A stretch of DNA of 64,000 nucleotides from Lachnospiraceae bacterium 28-4 (lineage in GTDB: Bacteria; Bacillota; Clostridia; Lachnospirales; Lachnospiraceae): contig KE159599.1 in NCBI GenBank assembly GCA_000403275.2, forward strand, positions 977,548 through 1,041,547, read 5' to 3'. The notes beneath the pieces are model-generated. The model was not told where the DNA came from. It searched no databases and saw only the letters and a list, made by a program, of their open reading frames with translations. A program made the translations under genes and the position numbers. Below, one piece after another: positions 30,393 through 39,424 of the stretch; within the stretch, counting starts at the first letter, position 1, and every line of letters begins with the position of its first letter.

Positions 30393-30740
30393 CACAGAAA
30401 TCAATTTTTATAAGCGCCCTGACAGATGGAGCAAAACGGAGCCGGGGCTGCCGGGAAGGGGACTGGCAGGGGACGGTTTTCTGCTGGAGCTTCCAATCAG
30501 ATTTCACTAATGAAATGGATTATGATATCTAACCGGACAAGCCGGAAGCGACGGCATCCATGCCTATGCTTCCTGAACCCGCCCTCCCTGGCGGGTTCGC
30601 TCTGGTTATTGAGCATTTCATAAGTGAAATAGCTGATTGTACGCAACAGCAGAAAACCGTCCCCCGCCAGCCCCCTTCCCGGCAGCCCCGGCTCCGTTTT
30701 GCTCCATCTGTCAGGGCACTTATAAAAATTAATTTCTGTG
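30393..30740 (+). repeat. Palindromic structured repeat R2 (348 bp)
   Basis: Arms 30393-30486 and 30647-30740 are complementary over 94 positions with four mismatches. All four are C/A or A/C on the plus strand, so they become G-U pairs in a minus-strand RNA. The 160-bp core matches R1 in order: TTTCACTAATGAAA, a GGAAGC/GCTTCC hairpin around GGCATCCATGCC, and a hairpin whose stem is AACCCGCC/GGCGGGTT around the same CTCCCT loop. The arm interior differs from R1 and R3. It ends 2 bp before the -35 box of the GntR promoter. Confidence 0.85.
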
Positions 30741-30742
30741 TC

Positions 30743-30793
30743 TTGACACCTATGTACTTATTGATTATAATGTACTTTATCAACAAGTACATT
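30743..30793 (+). promoter_or_regulatory. Consensus promoter with palindromic operator for the GntR/ABC operon
   Basis: TTGACA (30743-30748) and TATAAT (30766-30771) are spaced exactly 17 bp. The perfect inverted repeat AATGTACTT-N7-AAGTACATT (30769-30793) overlaps the -10 and start site, and a third half-site ATGTACTT lies in the spacer. This is the expected arrangement for autorepression by the YtrA-type regulator encoded next. Confidence 0.85.
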
Positions 30794-30814
30794 AACACAC
30801 AAAGGAGTACACAT

Positions 30815-31192
30815 GTGGAAATTATAATCAGCAGCAACACGAATAAGCCCATTTATGAGCAGATCACCTCGCAGATCAAAGCAATGGTGATTAGCGGGGA
30901 ACTGCAAACCGGAGATCCGATTCCTTCGATGCGTTCGCTGGCAAAATCAATCCATGTGAGCGTCATCACCGTACAAAAGGCTTACGAAGACTTGCAACGG
31001 GACGGCTTTATAGAAACTACCGTTGGCCGGGGCAGCTTCATATCCGCTCAGAACAAAGACTTTTTTCAGGAAGAACAGCAGCGGCAGGCAGAAGAACACT
31101 TGCAGACAGCTGTCGATATCGCACGCACCTGCGGTATTCCCCTTGACAAGATGATAGAGCTTCTTACTATCTTCTATCAAGAAGAAGAATAA
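30815..31192 (+). CDS. GntR-family (YtrA-type) transcriptional regulator
   Basis: 125 aa with a GTG start; AGGAG lies 7 nt upstream, just after the operator. The winged helix is residues 5-75: NKPIYEQITSQIKAMVISGE, IPSMRSLAKSIHVSVITVQKAYEDL and FIETTVGRGSF. A short C-terminal helical segment follows, as in the YtrA subfamily that dimerises without a ligand domain. These regulators usually control an adjacent ABC exporter, which follows 25 bp downstream. Confidence 0.92.
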   Translation: MEIIISSNTNKPIYEQITSQIKAMVISGELQTGDPIPSMRSLAKSIHVSVITVQKAYEDLQRDGFIETTVGRGSFISAQNKDFFQEEQQRQAEEHLQTAVDIARTCGIPLDKMIELLTIFYQEEE

Positions 31193-31217
31193 AAAAGGCG
31201 CAGAAACGGAGGCAAAA

Positions 31218-32081
31218 ATGACAGATGCAATTCTACAGATCGAAAATTTAACCAGGCAATATCCCGGCTTCCTGCTGGATCACATTTCTTTTTCCATACC
31301 CAAAGGCTCCATCATGGGATTGATCGGTGAAAACGGGGCTGGCAAGAGTACGACCATTAAGGCCGCGCTCAATTTAATAAAAAGGGATGAAGGAAAAGTA
31401 ACATTTTGGGGGCAGGATCTGTCCCTGTCCGAAGGTTTAAAGGAAGATATCGGCGTTGTGTTTGACGGTATCAATTTTTATGAAACTCTGACACCGGCCA
31501 AAGTCGGCAATATTTCCGGCGCTGCCTATAAGCAATGGGACAGCAGTCTCTATCATAATTATCTCCAACGTTTTCAGCTTCCCGCCGACAAAGAAATCAA
31601 AAACTTTTCCAAAGGGATGAAAACAAAACTATGTATTGCTGCCGCCCTCTCCCACGATCCTAAGCTGCTTATCCTGGATGAAGCCACAAGCGGCCTGGAT
31701 CCTGTAATACGGGATGATATTCTGGATGTCTTCCTGGAGTTCGTCCAGGACGAGAACCATTCTATCCTGATGTCCTCCCATATCTCCAGCGATCTTGAGA
31801 AAATAGCGGATTACATTACGTTCATTCACCAAGGCAAGGTTCTCTTTTGCAAATCAAAAGATGAACTTCGTTACCGTTATGGAATTATCCACTGCAAAAC
31901 GGAGGTCTTCCATACGATCGATCCATCGGAAATCCTCGCCTTCCGAAAAGACGATTATCAGTGGAATGTATTGACCAGCGACAAGGAAAGGGCGCGCCGC
32001 AAATATAAAAACGCAGTAATCGACGACGCATCGATCGACGATATCCTCTTATTATACGTGAAAGGAGTACAGCAAAAATGA
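31218..32081 (+). CDS. ABC transporter ATP-binding protein (YtrB/BcrA-type)
   Basis: 287 aa. Walker A is GLIGENGAGKSTTIKAALN (about residues 35-53). The signature is a variant, NFSKGMKTKLCIAAALS. Walker B is LLILDEATSGLDP and the switch histidine is in LMSSHISSDLEKIAD. The last 80 residues form the extra C-terminal region seen in antibiotic/lantibiotic-type exporters. GGAGG precedes the ATG. It overlaps the permease gene by 4 bp (ATGA), implying translational coupling. Substrate unknown. Confidence 0.9.
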   Translation: MTDAILQIENLTRQYPGFLLDHISFSIPKGSIMGLIGENGAGKSTTIKAALNLIKRDEGKVTFWGQDLSLSEGLKEDIGVVFDGINFYETLTPAKVGNISGAAYKQWDSSLYHNYLQRFQLPADKEIKNFSKGMKTKLCIAAALSHDPKLLILDEATSGLDPVIRDDILDVFLEFVQDENHSILMSSHISSDLEKIADYITFIHQGKVLFCKSKDELRYRYGIIHCKTEVFHTIDPSEILAFRKDDYQWNVLTSDKERARRKYKNAVIDDASIDDILLLYVKGVQQK

Positions 32082-32731
32082 AAAGCCTTATTTTAAAAGA
32101 TCTATACAATATTATCCACAACAGTAAATCCATGTTGTTTATCCTGCTTTTTTTCGCAGTCGTATTTCTTCCCTCTTCCGGCATACAGGGCTATATTTAT
32201 ACGTGCGCAATCCTGTGCAGCATGATGATCGTCACCACCCTATCTTTCGATGAGCGTTCTGACTGGATGTCCTATGCATTGGTTATGCCCGTGTCAAGAA
32301 GGGATCTGGCCGCCGGCAAATATATTGTCCTGTTCCTTTTTTCCTCCATCGGGGTCCTGTTCGGCCTTATCGTCGGAATTATCGGAAGTTTTATTCATAA
32401 ATCCGTGGGGCTGTTACCGGAAAACCTTTCCGAAATACCGCTTCCCATGGCAGCCCTTACGGCTCTGGCATTTTCCACCGTCTTTGGCAGCATATCCATT
32501 CCTCTCACGCTGAAATTCGGCGCTGAAAAAGGCCGCATTCTTGTATTTGCTTCCTTTTTCATCCCTGTTGCTATCTGCTATATAATATACCGTCTGCTGG
32601 CCGCTTTGGGCATTGCTATAACCGGTTCCTCCCTGGCCATCCTCCTTTATTGCTCACCGGCAGCCGCAATCGTCTGGAATTATTTTATGTTTCAAATCAG
32701 CTGCTTTATTCTTTCCAAAAAAGAATTTTAA
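32078..32731 (+). CDS. ABC-2 family transporter permease
   Basis: 217 aa with six hydrophobic segments starting at about residues 15, 40, 80, 120, 150 and 185. It begins MKSLILKDLYNIIHNSKSML, the usual amphipathic start of ABC-2 membrane subunits, and contains DERSDWMSYALVMPVSRRDLAAGKYI, a conserved cytoplasmic segment of this group. It pairs with the overlapping ATPase. The operon gntR-ATPase-permease resembles ytrAB-like stress-induced exporters. Confidence 0.88.
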   Translation: MKSLILKDLYNIIHNSKSMLFILLFFAVVFLPSSGIQGYIYTCAILCSMMIVTTLSFDERSDWMSYALVMPVSRRDLAAGKYIVLFLFSSIGVLFGLIVGIIGSFIHKSVGLLPENLSEIPLPMAALTALAFSTVFGSISIPLTLKFGAEKGRILVFASFFIPVAICYIIYRLLAALGIAITGSSLAILLYCSPAAAIVWNYFMFQISCFILSKKEF

Positions 32732-32843
32732 AGCTTGTTCCAAACTGTATAGATACCATATCACCGATTGATTTTTTATGTCTGCGGTGGTAAGATAGCT
32801 TTGTAGTTGCAATGGTATTAAATCTAATCAAGGAGATGTTATT

Positions 32844-33239
32844 ATGTACACAATGAAACCAGAGTATTACACCGGAATCGAATTTATTGACAAAGAGCAT
32901 ACGCGTCTGTTTGAATTGGCACAGGAAACCCATGATCTGCTTTATAATGATCTGCTGCAGGACAAATCCGACCGTATCGTGCATTTGGTATCCGAACTTA
33001 TTGACTATACCAAGGTACACTTTGCCCACGAAGAAGCTTACCAGAAGAGCATCAATTATGCTTACATAAAAGAGCACGCTTTGCAGCACCGCCAGTTTGA
33101 AGACAGTCTTTTAGAAATCGATCTGGATGAAATAGAACACGATTTCGAAACCCAGAACGACACTGTGGAACAACTTCTGGAATTCCTTATCAACTGGCTA
33201 ATTAATCATATACAGAAAGTAGATATGTTTATCAAATAA
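32844..33239 (+). CDS. Bacteriohemerythrin
   Basis: 131 aa, a single-domain four-helix protein. The diiron ligands are all present: H19, H59 with E63 (HFAHE), H78 and H82 (HALQH), and H122 with D127 (HIQKVD). It reversibly binds O2 and in anaerobes is thought to buffer or sense oxygen. AGGAG lies upstream of the ATG. It stands alone between the ABC operon and a bidirectional terminator. Confidence 0.95.
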   Translation: MYTMKPEYYTGIEFIDKEHTRLFELAQETHDLLYNDLLQDKSDRIVHLVSELIDYTKVHFAHEEAYQKSINYAYIKEHALQHRQFEDSLLEIDLDEIEHDFETQNDTVEQLLEFLINWLINHIQKVDMFIK

Positions 33240-33251
33240 TAAAACAATATA

Positions 33252-33294
33252 AATGATCGGGCAGGAAAAAAATATTCTTCCTGCCCGATCGTTT
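33252..33294. terminator. Bidirectional terminator between hemerythrin and sufB-like genes
   Basis: GATCGGGCAGGAA (33255-33267) pairs with TTCCTGCCCGATC (33278-33290), flanked by A-rich and T-rich runs on both sides. It serves both convergent genes. Confidence 0.88.
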
Positions 33295-33314
33295 ATATTA
33301 TTTCATTATGGCAC

Positions 33315-34238
33315 TTACCGGAGAAAATTTTCTATAATGACAGCCTCCGCTTCCTCTTCCGTCATTCCAAAGGAACGCAGCTTTAAAAGCTGCTCCGTAT
33401 TGATCCTTCCGATGGCCGCTTCATGAACGATCTGGGCGTCCACATTTCTTGCATCGATCTCCGGTATGGAGCATACCTGGGCTTCGTCCATAATAATAGA
33501 ATCGCATTGGATATGAGCTTTGCACAGGGCATTCCCCACCGCATTCGGATGAAAGATCTGGCGCGAAGTTCCCTTTGCCACGGAACGGGATACGATCTGG
33601 GCGGAACTGCCGCCGCCATTCATTCTTACCTCCATATTGGAAACCGCCGACTGGCTGCCATGTGTCATTAATTTTTCCATAACTACCAGTCTGCTCCCCG
33701 GCCCCATATCCACGTCCGTTTTTCTTTCCGTAGAATCTACTCCCCGGATCTGGACCGTATCCAGAGTAAACATTGCACCTTCCTCCAAATAAATCTGTGT
33801 CACAGGATTCAGAATATTTTCGCCGGTTCCTTCCCCTTCTCCATAATGCTTTTCCTCATAAACCACTTTTGCATTTTTTCCTACATGAAAAGCGTGTATC
33901 CCGTCATGCCGCGTCTCATTGCAGCCGCTGTTATGAATACCGCATCCCGCCACAATAACCACGTCGGCGCCTTCCTCAATATAAAAATCATTATATACGA
34001 TATCCATCATGCCCGATTTTGAAATCACCACAGGAATATGCACCTGCTCTCCTTTCGCCTCGCTGCTGATATATACGTCGATTCCCTGTTTATCTTCTTT
34101 TCTTCTTATTTTAATATGCTCGCTGTCGCCGTGGCAAAGAGCCTGTCCGTTGTATCTGAGATTGTATGCCCCTTCCTGGCGGAAGCCGTTCGTATCTATT
34201 GCATTTAAAACGCTATTTGTTACCGCATCCAATTCCAT
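33315..34238 (-). CDS. SufB/SufD-family Fe-S assembly protein (SmsB-like)
   Basis: 307 aa, clearly shorter than canonical SufB (about 470 aa), with mainly the beta-helix core left. The C-terminal part has QCDSIIMDEAQVCSIPEI and VHEAAIGRINTEQLLKLRSFGMTEEEA, aligning with the SufB region that holds the catalytic Cys and the His-Glu pair. GGAGG lies 8 nt before the ATG. It overlaps the SufC-like gene by 26 bp. With no sufS, sufU or sufD beside it, it fits the minimal two-gene SMS (SmsC-SmsB) type of Fe-S scaffold. The subfamily assignment is inferred. Confidence 0.85.
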   Translation of the reverse strand: MELDAVTNSVLNAIDTNGFRQEGAYNLRYNGQALCHGDSEHIKIRRKEDKQGIDVYISSEAKGEQVHIPVVISKSGMMDIVYNDFYIEEGADVVIVAGCGIHNSGCNETRHDGIHAFHVGKNAKVVYEEKHYGEGEGTGENILNPVTQIYLEEGAMFTLDTVQIRGVDSTERKTDVDMGPGSRLVVMEKLMTHGSQSAVSNMEVRMNGGGSSAQIVSRSVAKGTSRQIFHPNAVGNALCKAHIQCDSIIMDEAQVCSIPEIDARNVDAQIVHEAAIGRINTEQLLKLRSFGMTEEEAEAVIIENFLR

Positions 34239-34971
34239 ATCCGCCGCCTCCTTTCCGATTCATGCACGCGCATTCCTGTCCCTCTCCAAACAATCCTGGA
34301 AGGATATCCTCCGCGCTGCCGCACGCATCTACCTTTCCTTCCCTGATGACCAATATCCGGTCTGCCATGCGGATAATCTTTTCCTGATGGGAAATCAGCA
34401 GCAAGGTTTCTTTCTTTTCCCTGTGAATCCTTTCAAACTCATCAACAAGCATGGAAAAACTCCACAGGTCTATGCCCGCCTCAGGCTCGTCAAAAATGCA
34501 TAGCTTATGGTTTTTTGCCAAAACCGTTGCGATCTCTACCCGCTTTCTTTCCCCTCCTGATAAAGTGGCATCTACTTCCCTGTCCAAATACTCTCCCGCG
34601 CACATGCCCACGCTGCTGAGAAGGCCGCAGCATACATGCTCCGGCAAATCTTCCCCAGCCGCCAGATTCAGCAGCCGCCGGATCGTCATTCCCTTAAAGG
34701 CCGGTGGCTGCTGAAATGCATAACCGATCCCCGCATTCGCCCTTTCATCCAGGCTCATCCCGGTAATATCCTTTCCATCCAGCAATATCTCCCCGTTGGA
34801 AGTGGCAAGAACCCCCATGAGGAGCTTGGCCACCGTAGATTTACCGCCTCCGTTCGGTCCGGTAATCACCAGCATTTCCCCGTCCCCGACCGTAAAATTA
34901 ATATCTTTCACTATTGTAATTTTTTCACCATTTTCTATGACCTCATAAGTCAAATTGCGCACATCCAGCAT
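34213..34971 (-). CDS. SufC-like ABC ATPase of Fe-S cluster assembly (SmsC-like)
   Basis: 252 aa without membrane segments. Walker A is TGPNGGGKSTVAKLLMG (about residues 37-53). The Q-loop is YAFQQPPAFKG, as in SufC (FQxPxxxxG). The signature is LSGGERKRVEIATVLA. Walker B is CIFDEPEAGIDLWSF, close to the SufC D-E-P-x-x-G-x-D form. The next gene is the SufB-like partner, overlapping. It powers scaffold rearrangement during cluster assembly. It could be mistaken for a transporter ATPase, but the Q-loop and the partner argue against that. Confidence 0.88.
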   Translation of the reverse strand: MLDVRNLTYEVIENGEKITIVKDINFTVGDGEMLVITGPNGGGKSTVAKLLMGVLATSNGEILLDGKDITGMSLDERANAGIGYAFQQPPAFKGMTIRRLLNLAAGEDLPEHVCCGLLSSVGMCAGEYLDREVDATLSGGERKRVEIATVLAKNHKLCIFDEPEAGIDLWSFSMLVDEFERIHREKKETLLLISHQEKIIRMADRILVIREGKVDACGSAEDILPGLFGEGQECACMNRKGGGGYGIGCGNK

Positions 34972-35204
34972 TCTTCATCCTCTTTTCTATTGATACAATG
35001 ACTTCCTGCTTCCGATCCTGTTTATTATACCTTTTCTTTTTTCTTCATGCAAGATGTTGAATGCGATCAGCAATTTCAGCAATTTCATTTCCACGGCCTA
35101 TACTGCAGGAAAAAGGGAAAAAATTGTATACAGATTATTTCGAAAGTGATATGATAGATTTAATCAATCTACATACTTCATCAATCAGACTTGGAGGTAG
35201 GGGC

Positions 35205-37265
35205 TTGGACGGACAGATCAATCAATGGGACTACTTGGCGACTAATATACAGGCGGCCGACTATGTGAGAAAACTTGCCAATAGGATGCCTGGTGGTTTT
35301 TTTATTTATCGTGCCACCGGGAATGAAGATATCCTGTATGCCAATAAATCCATGTTAAAAATTTTTAACTGCCAGACAATGGAAGAATTTCGGGAGATTA
35401 CCGGCAATTCCTTTCGCGGGCTTGTTCATCCCGAAGATATAGAGGGAGTGGAACGCAGTATCCGCGAACAGATCGCCGGCAACGATGACGATATGGATTA
35501 CGTGGAGTACCGGATCATTCAAAAAGGCGGCGAAATACGCTGGCTCGAAGATTATGGCCACTTTACCCAGCACGATAATGAAGGCGATATTTTTTACGTA
35601 TTCGTGGTAGACGCCACCGAGCGAAAAAAACGCCAGCTTCAGGAAAAAGAAGAGCAGCTCCAGGAGCAGCTCCGGCGTCTTAGCATGATTGCGGGCCTCA
35701 GCATTGATTATGAATCCATTTTTTATGCTGATCTGGATCTGAACAGAATCCAGGCATACCAAATCAGCCACCGCTTTCGGCACAAATTCCAAGATATTAA
35801 TACCGTCTGTCCGTTTATCGGATTTGACAGTGAATATATACAAATGTGGGTACACCCTTCTGACCGGAATATTCTTTTGAAGGCTACCGATGCCGCATAT
35901 ATCCGCCGGAAATTATCCAAAAATAAGACTTTTCATACCAATTACCGGATTATTCAGAATGGAAAAGAAGAATACCTCCAGCTCCGCGTCGTAAACATAG
36001 GAAACGATAATCACGTTTCCCAGATTGTCATGGGATATCGAAGCGTAGACGATGAGATCAAGTATGAACTGGAACAGAAAAAAATGTTGAAAGACGCTCT
36101 TGAACAGGCAAAATCTTCCAATATTGCCAAAAATACATTTCTTTCCAATATGTCCCATGATATACGAACTCCTATGAACGCCATCGTAGGATTTGCGGCT
36201 CTGGCCAAAAAACATATTGATGAAAAAGGCAAAGTACAGGAATACCTGAATATGATCGAAACGTCCAGCGACCAGCTTCTCCGGCTGATCAACGATGTCC
36301 TGGAAATATCCAGCATCGAAGCCGACAGAATCCAAATAGAAGAAAGCGAATGCAGCCTTCTCGATATCATTCAGGAAATACAATCCGCCATTATGCCGAG
36401 GGTATCCGCCAAGAATATCGACCTCTCGCTGAATATTTCAGGTCTGAAACATTATATCGTATTCAGCGACCGGCAAAAGCTTTTCCAGATCCTTTTGCGA
36501 CTTACGCGCAATGCGGTAAAATATACGGAATTCAAAGGCCAGGTTTCCATTACCGTCAAAGAAACGGAATCTACGGACAGGGAGTATGCTTCCTATCAAT
36601 TTATCGTTCAGGACAACGGCATAGGAATCAGCGAATCTTTTATACAACATATTTTTGAACCTTTTGAACGCCAGCAGAATACAACTTTAAGCGGTATTTA
36701 CGGTACGGGGCTCGGGCTTACCATTACGAAAAATATTGTAGACATGATGGGCGGAACCATTGAAGTCGTCAGCGCTTCCGGCCAGGGGAGTACTTTCACT
36801 ATTTCCCTCAGTCTCCGTATACAAAACAGACAGTTCCAGCCTTTCAGCCCTAAAAATCAGAAACAGAAGCCCGCATCGGAACACCGCAGGATTCTTTTGG
36901 TAGAGGACAACGAAATTAACCTTGAAATCGAAGTGGAACTTCTGCAGGATGCAGGTTTTCTTGTGGAGACAGCTACGGATGGCAGCATAGCCATTGAAAA
37001 AATTACTCATTCGGAACCCGGATATTATAACCTGGTACTTATGGATATCCAAATGCCAGTCATGGACGGCTATCACGCCACCTCCGCTATCCGCCGCCTC
37101 GAAAACCCTCTGTTGGCCAATATCCCCATTGTAGCGCTATCGGCTAACACGTTGGACGAAGACCGCAGAAAGGCCATGGAATGCGGCATGAACGCCCATC
37201 TTCCCAAGCCTGTTAATATGCCCCAGCTCATGGAGCTCGTCGAAAAAATATTAGCTGCCTTTTAA
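35205..37265 (+). CDS. Hybrid sensor histidine kinase/response regulator
   Basis: About 686 aa from a TTG at 35205 with GGAGG 7 nt upstream; a longer frame opens at 35061 without a clear ribosome site. No membrane segments. Order: PAS domain (about 25-145; EDILYANKSMLKIFNC), a second PAS-like region (about 165-290), HisKA with the phospho-histidine in FLSNMSHDIRTPMNAI, HATPase with DNGIGI and GTGLGLTI, and a C-terminal receiver with LVEDN and the Asp in LVLMDIQMPVMDGY. The start codon is less certain than the product. Output partner and signal are unknown. Confidence 0.88.
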   Translation: MDGQINQWDYLATNIQAADYVRKLANRMPGGFFIYRATGNEDILYANKSMLKIFNCQTMEEFREITGNSFRGLVHPEDIEGVERSIREQIAGNDDDMDYVEYRIIQKGGEIRWLEDYGHFTQHDNEGDIFYVFVVDATERKKRQLQEKEEQLQEQLRRLSMIAGLSIDYESIFYADLDLNRIQAYQISHRFRHKFQDINTVCPFIGFDSEYIQMWVHPSDRNILLKATDAAYIRRKLSKNKTFHTNYRIIQNGKEEYLQLRVVNIGNDNHVSQIVMGYRSVDDEIKYELEQKKMLKDALEQAKSSNIAKNTFLSNMSHDIRTPMNAIVGFAALAKKHIDEKGKVQEYLNMIETSSDQLLRLINDVLEISSIEADRIQIEESECSLLDIIQEIQSAIMPRVSAKNIDLSLNISGLKHYIVFSDRQKLFQILLRLTRNAVKYTEFKGQVSITVKETESTDREYASYQFIVQDNGIGISESFIQHIFEPFERQQNTTLSGIYGTGLGLTITKNIVDMMGGTIEVVSASGQGSTFTISLSLRIQNRQFQPFSPKNQKQKPASEHRRILLVEDNEINLEIEVELLQDAGFLVETATDGSIAIEKITHSEPGYYNLVLMDIQMPVMDGYHATSAIRRLENPLLANIPIVALSANTLDEDRRKAMECGMNAHLPKPVNMPQLMELVEKILAAF

Positions 37266-37294
37266 CCTCATCACCCAAAAGGAGAACATAAAAT

Positions 37295-38275
37295 ATGTAC
37301 GGCCATCGTTATGATCAGATGCAATACCGCCGCAGTGGAAAAAGCGGCTTAAAGCTCCCGGTACTTTCCCTCGGCTTATGGCATAATTTCGGGGATACCG
37401 GAAATTATGAAAATATGAAGCAGATGTGTTTTACCGCTTTCAGCAACGGCATCACGCATTTTGACCTGGCAAACAATTACGGGCCGGAGCCGGGCAGCGC
37501 GGAGAAAAATTTCGGAAGGATTTACAAAGAAATCCTGAAGCCCTACCGGGATGAACTTCTCATCAGCACCAAAGCAGGTTATCTCATGTGGGAAGGCCCT
37601 TACGGCGACTGGGGCAGCAGGAAATACCTGATCGCCAGCCTGGATCAGAGTCTGCAGCGCATGGGTCTCGATTATGTGGACATTTTTTACCACCACCGTC
37701 CCGATCCGGAAACGCCTCTGGAAGAAACTATGGGCGCTCTGGACAGCGTTGTAAAAAGCGGCAAAGCATTGTACGTCGGCCTTTCCAATTACAATGGCCC
37801 TCAAATGGAAAAAGCTGCCGCTCTCCTGGACGATTTAAAATGCCCCTTTGTCATTAATCAGAACCGTTACTCCATCTTCGACCGAACCATAGAGCAAAAC
37901 GGATTAAAAGATTCGGCAGCCGCAGCGGGGAAAGGCGTCATTACCTTCAGCCCTCTTGCGCAGGGACTGCTCACCAACCGTTATCTGCATGGCGTTCCGG
38001 AGGACAGCCGCATCCGTACGGACGGGCGTTTCTTAAAAGAGCAAAACCTTACGGAAGAAAAGCTGGCCCGGATCAAAGCCCTGAATGAAATCGCCATGGC
38101 CCGCGGGGAATCTTTGGCGCAAATGGCATTAAAATGGATACTGAAAGACGACGTAATCACCAGCGTGCTGATTGGCGCTTCCAAACCTTCCCAAATATTG
38201 GAAAACCTTAAGGTACTGGACAGCCAGCCGTTTACCGGGGAAGAACTGGCAAAAATAGACGAATATTCTCTCTGA
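37295..38275 (+). CDS. Aldo/keto reductase (YghZ/Kv-beta-like)
   Basis: 326 aa, an (alpha/beta)8 NADPH-dependent carbonyl reductase. The catalytic tetrad region is seen: Asp and Tyr in THFDLANNYGPEPG (about residues 52-65), Lys in LISTKAGY and His in DIFYHHRPD. The NADPH phosphate motif SVLIGASKPSQI is near 290. The N-terminal MQYRRSGKSGLKLPVLSLGLW is typical of the L-glyceraldehyde-3-phosphate reductase group. It is 29 bp after the hybrid kinase with GGAG upstream, possibly one transcript. Confidence 0.9.
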   Translation: MYGHRYDQMQYRRSGKSGLKLPVLSLGLWHNFGDTGNYENMKQMCFTAFSNGITHFDLANNYGPEPGSAEKNFGRIYKEILKPYRDELLISTKAGYLMWEGPYGDWGSRKYLIASLDQSLQRMGLDYVDIFYHHRPDPETPLEETMGALDSVVKSGKALYVGLSNYNGPQMEKAAALLDDLKCPFVINQNRYSIFDRTIEQNGLKDSAAAAGKGVITFSPLAQGLLTNRYLHGVPEDSRIRTDGRFLKEQNLTEEKLARIKALNEIAMARGESLAQMALKWILKDDVITSVLIGASKPSQILENLKVLDSQPFTGEELAKIDEYSL

Positions 38276-38281
38276 ATCTCA

Positions 38282-38312
38282 AAAGGCAGCCAAGAGTCAC
38301 ATGGCTGCCTTT
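38282..38312. terminator. Terminator after the aldo/keto reductase gene
   Basis: AAAGGCAGCC pairs with GGCTGCCTTT, followed by TTTT on the plus strand. It overlaps the last codons of the convergent DUF362 gene, so the plus strand is the likely user. Confidence 0.85.
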
Positions 38313-39424
38313 TTCAATAAATATTTTTTTAAAAACTCATACATTTCCTGTTCCGTAGGCGGACAGCCCGGCAGACTGCATTGAAAATCCTTCGTACAGT
38401 TTCCTATGCCAAGTTTTCCGCTTTTTCCGCGGAACCCCTGGCCGATGCAAATCTTTTCAGGGAACTCCCGAAGCAGCCCTTCTTTTTCCAGCATATCCAG
38501 AGCCGGCAGAAGATACCCGTAACATGCGCTGCAGGAATCCACTTCCTCCGTCACTTCCCTAAGTTTCATGATCCTCTCTTTATCCGGTACCGCCACGGAA
38601 CCGTCGGAAGCGTTCAATTCCCTGACCAACGCCCCCTGCACGTCCGCTTTTCCGGCCCCCAGTTTTTCCGCCAGCCCGATATAAGGCACTTCTTCCGCCT
38701 TATATCCCATAAGTTTACATACATAAGCATCGCACAACACAGGATCTGCTGCCGCAAAGATTCTGTTCATCACCGTAGGATTCCCCCCATCCTCAAAATT
38801 CAAATCACCGCATATACTGTCCACAAGAATAAAATCCTGGCGGATTCCCACGGCCAGATGCGCAATAGGCTTATGCAGACCCATCGAATGAAACCTTCTT
38901 TTTTCCCCGTTAGGAATAAGCCCCTTCATATTTTTCAGCGCGCACGTGATCCTTGTCTGGCAATGTCCTTTCATTACCGGCACATTGATCATATAATCCA
39001 CATCAAAAGCGCACTGGCAAATATGAAGTTCCATTCCCGCGCAATCCACCGCTTTTGCCTTTTCCTTCTGTGTATCAATCAACTCTGCCCCATAGCGGGC
39101 GGCCAATCCCCTGTATCCGCACTCCAGAAAGGCATGTTCCGTTTTTTCCCCTACCCAGGAACCCTCCATAATTGCGATATTATGAAATCCATTCTCTCCC
39201 AGATATTGAAGCAGCCCTTCCACCACTGCGGGATGCGTCGTCGCCCCCTCTTCGGCCCGAACAGGAGAGACCAGATTGGGCTTGATCCCGATCCTTTTCC
39301 CTCTGTCGCCGATCCTGCCGGCCAGATCCGCCGCTTCCAGCAGTTCCCTTGTCATTTTTTCATATTCATTTCCATATATAACCAAAATCTCATTATTTTC
39401 CAAACGATATTTCTCCTCACTCAC
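38297..39424 (-). CDS. DUF362 domain-containing protein
   Basis: 375 aa. The DUF362 core shows IGIKPNLVSPVRAEEGATTHPAVVEGLL near residues 45-75, INVPVMKGHCQTRITCALKNMKGLIP near 140-165 and ILVDSICGDLNFEDGG near 195. The C-terminal quarter has cysteines SCSACYGYLLP, IGNCTKDFQCSLPGCPP, which could hold a metal or Fe-S cluster. It starts with a GTG overlapping the DUF2804 stop (GTGA), so it is translationally coupled. The family has no settled reaction. Confidence 0.85.
   Translation of the reverse strand: MSEEKYRLENNEILVIYGNEYEKMTRELLEAADLAGRIGDRGKRIGIKPNLVSPVRAEEGATTHPAVVEGLLQYLGENGFHNIAIMEGSWVGEKTEHAFLECGYRGLAARYGAELIDTQKEKAKAVDCAGMELHICQCAFDVDYMINVPVMKGHCQTRITCALKNMKGLIPNGEKRRFHSMGLHKPIAHLAVGIRQDFILVDSICGDLNFEDGGNPTVMNRIFAAADPVLCDAYVCKLMGYKAEEVPYIGLAEKLGAGKADVQGALVRELNASDGSVAVPDKERIMKLREVTEEVDSCSACYGYLLPALDMLEKEGLLREFPEKICIGQGFRGKSGKLGIGNCTKDFQCSLPGCPPTEQEMYEFLKKYLLKKAAM

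Noticed and set aside
34213-34971. SufC-like ATPase read as part of a transporter
   Set aside because: Its Q-loop and Walker B are of SufC type, no permease is adjacent, and it overlaps a SufB-like gene.
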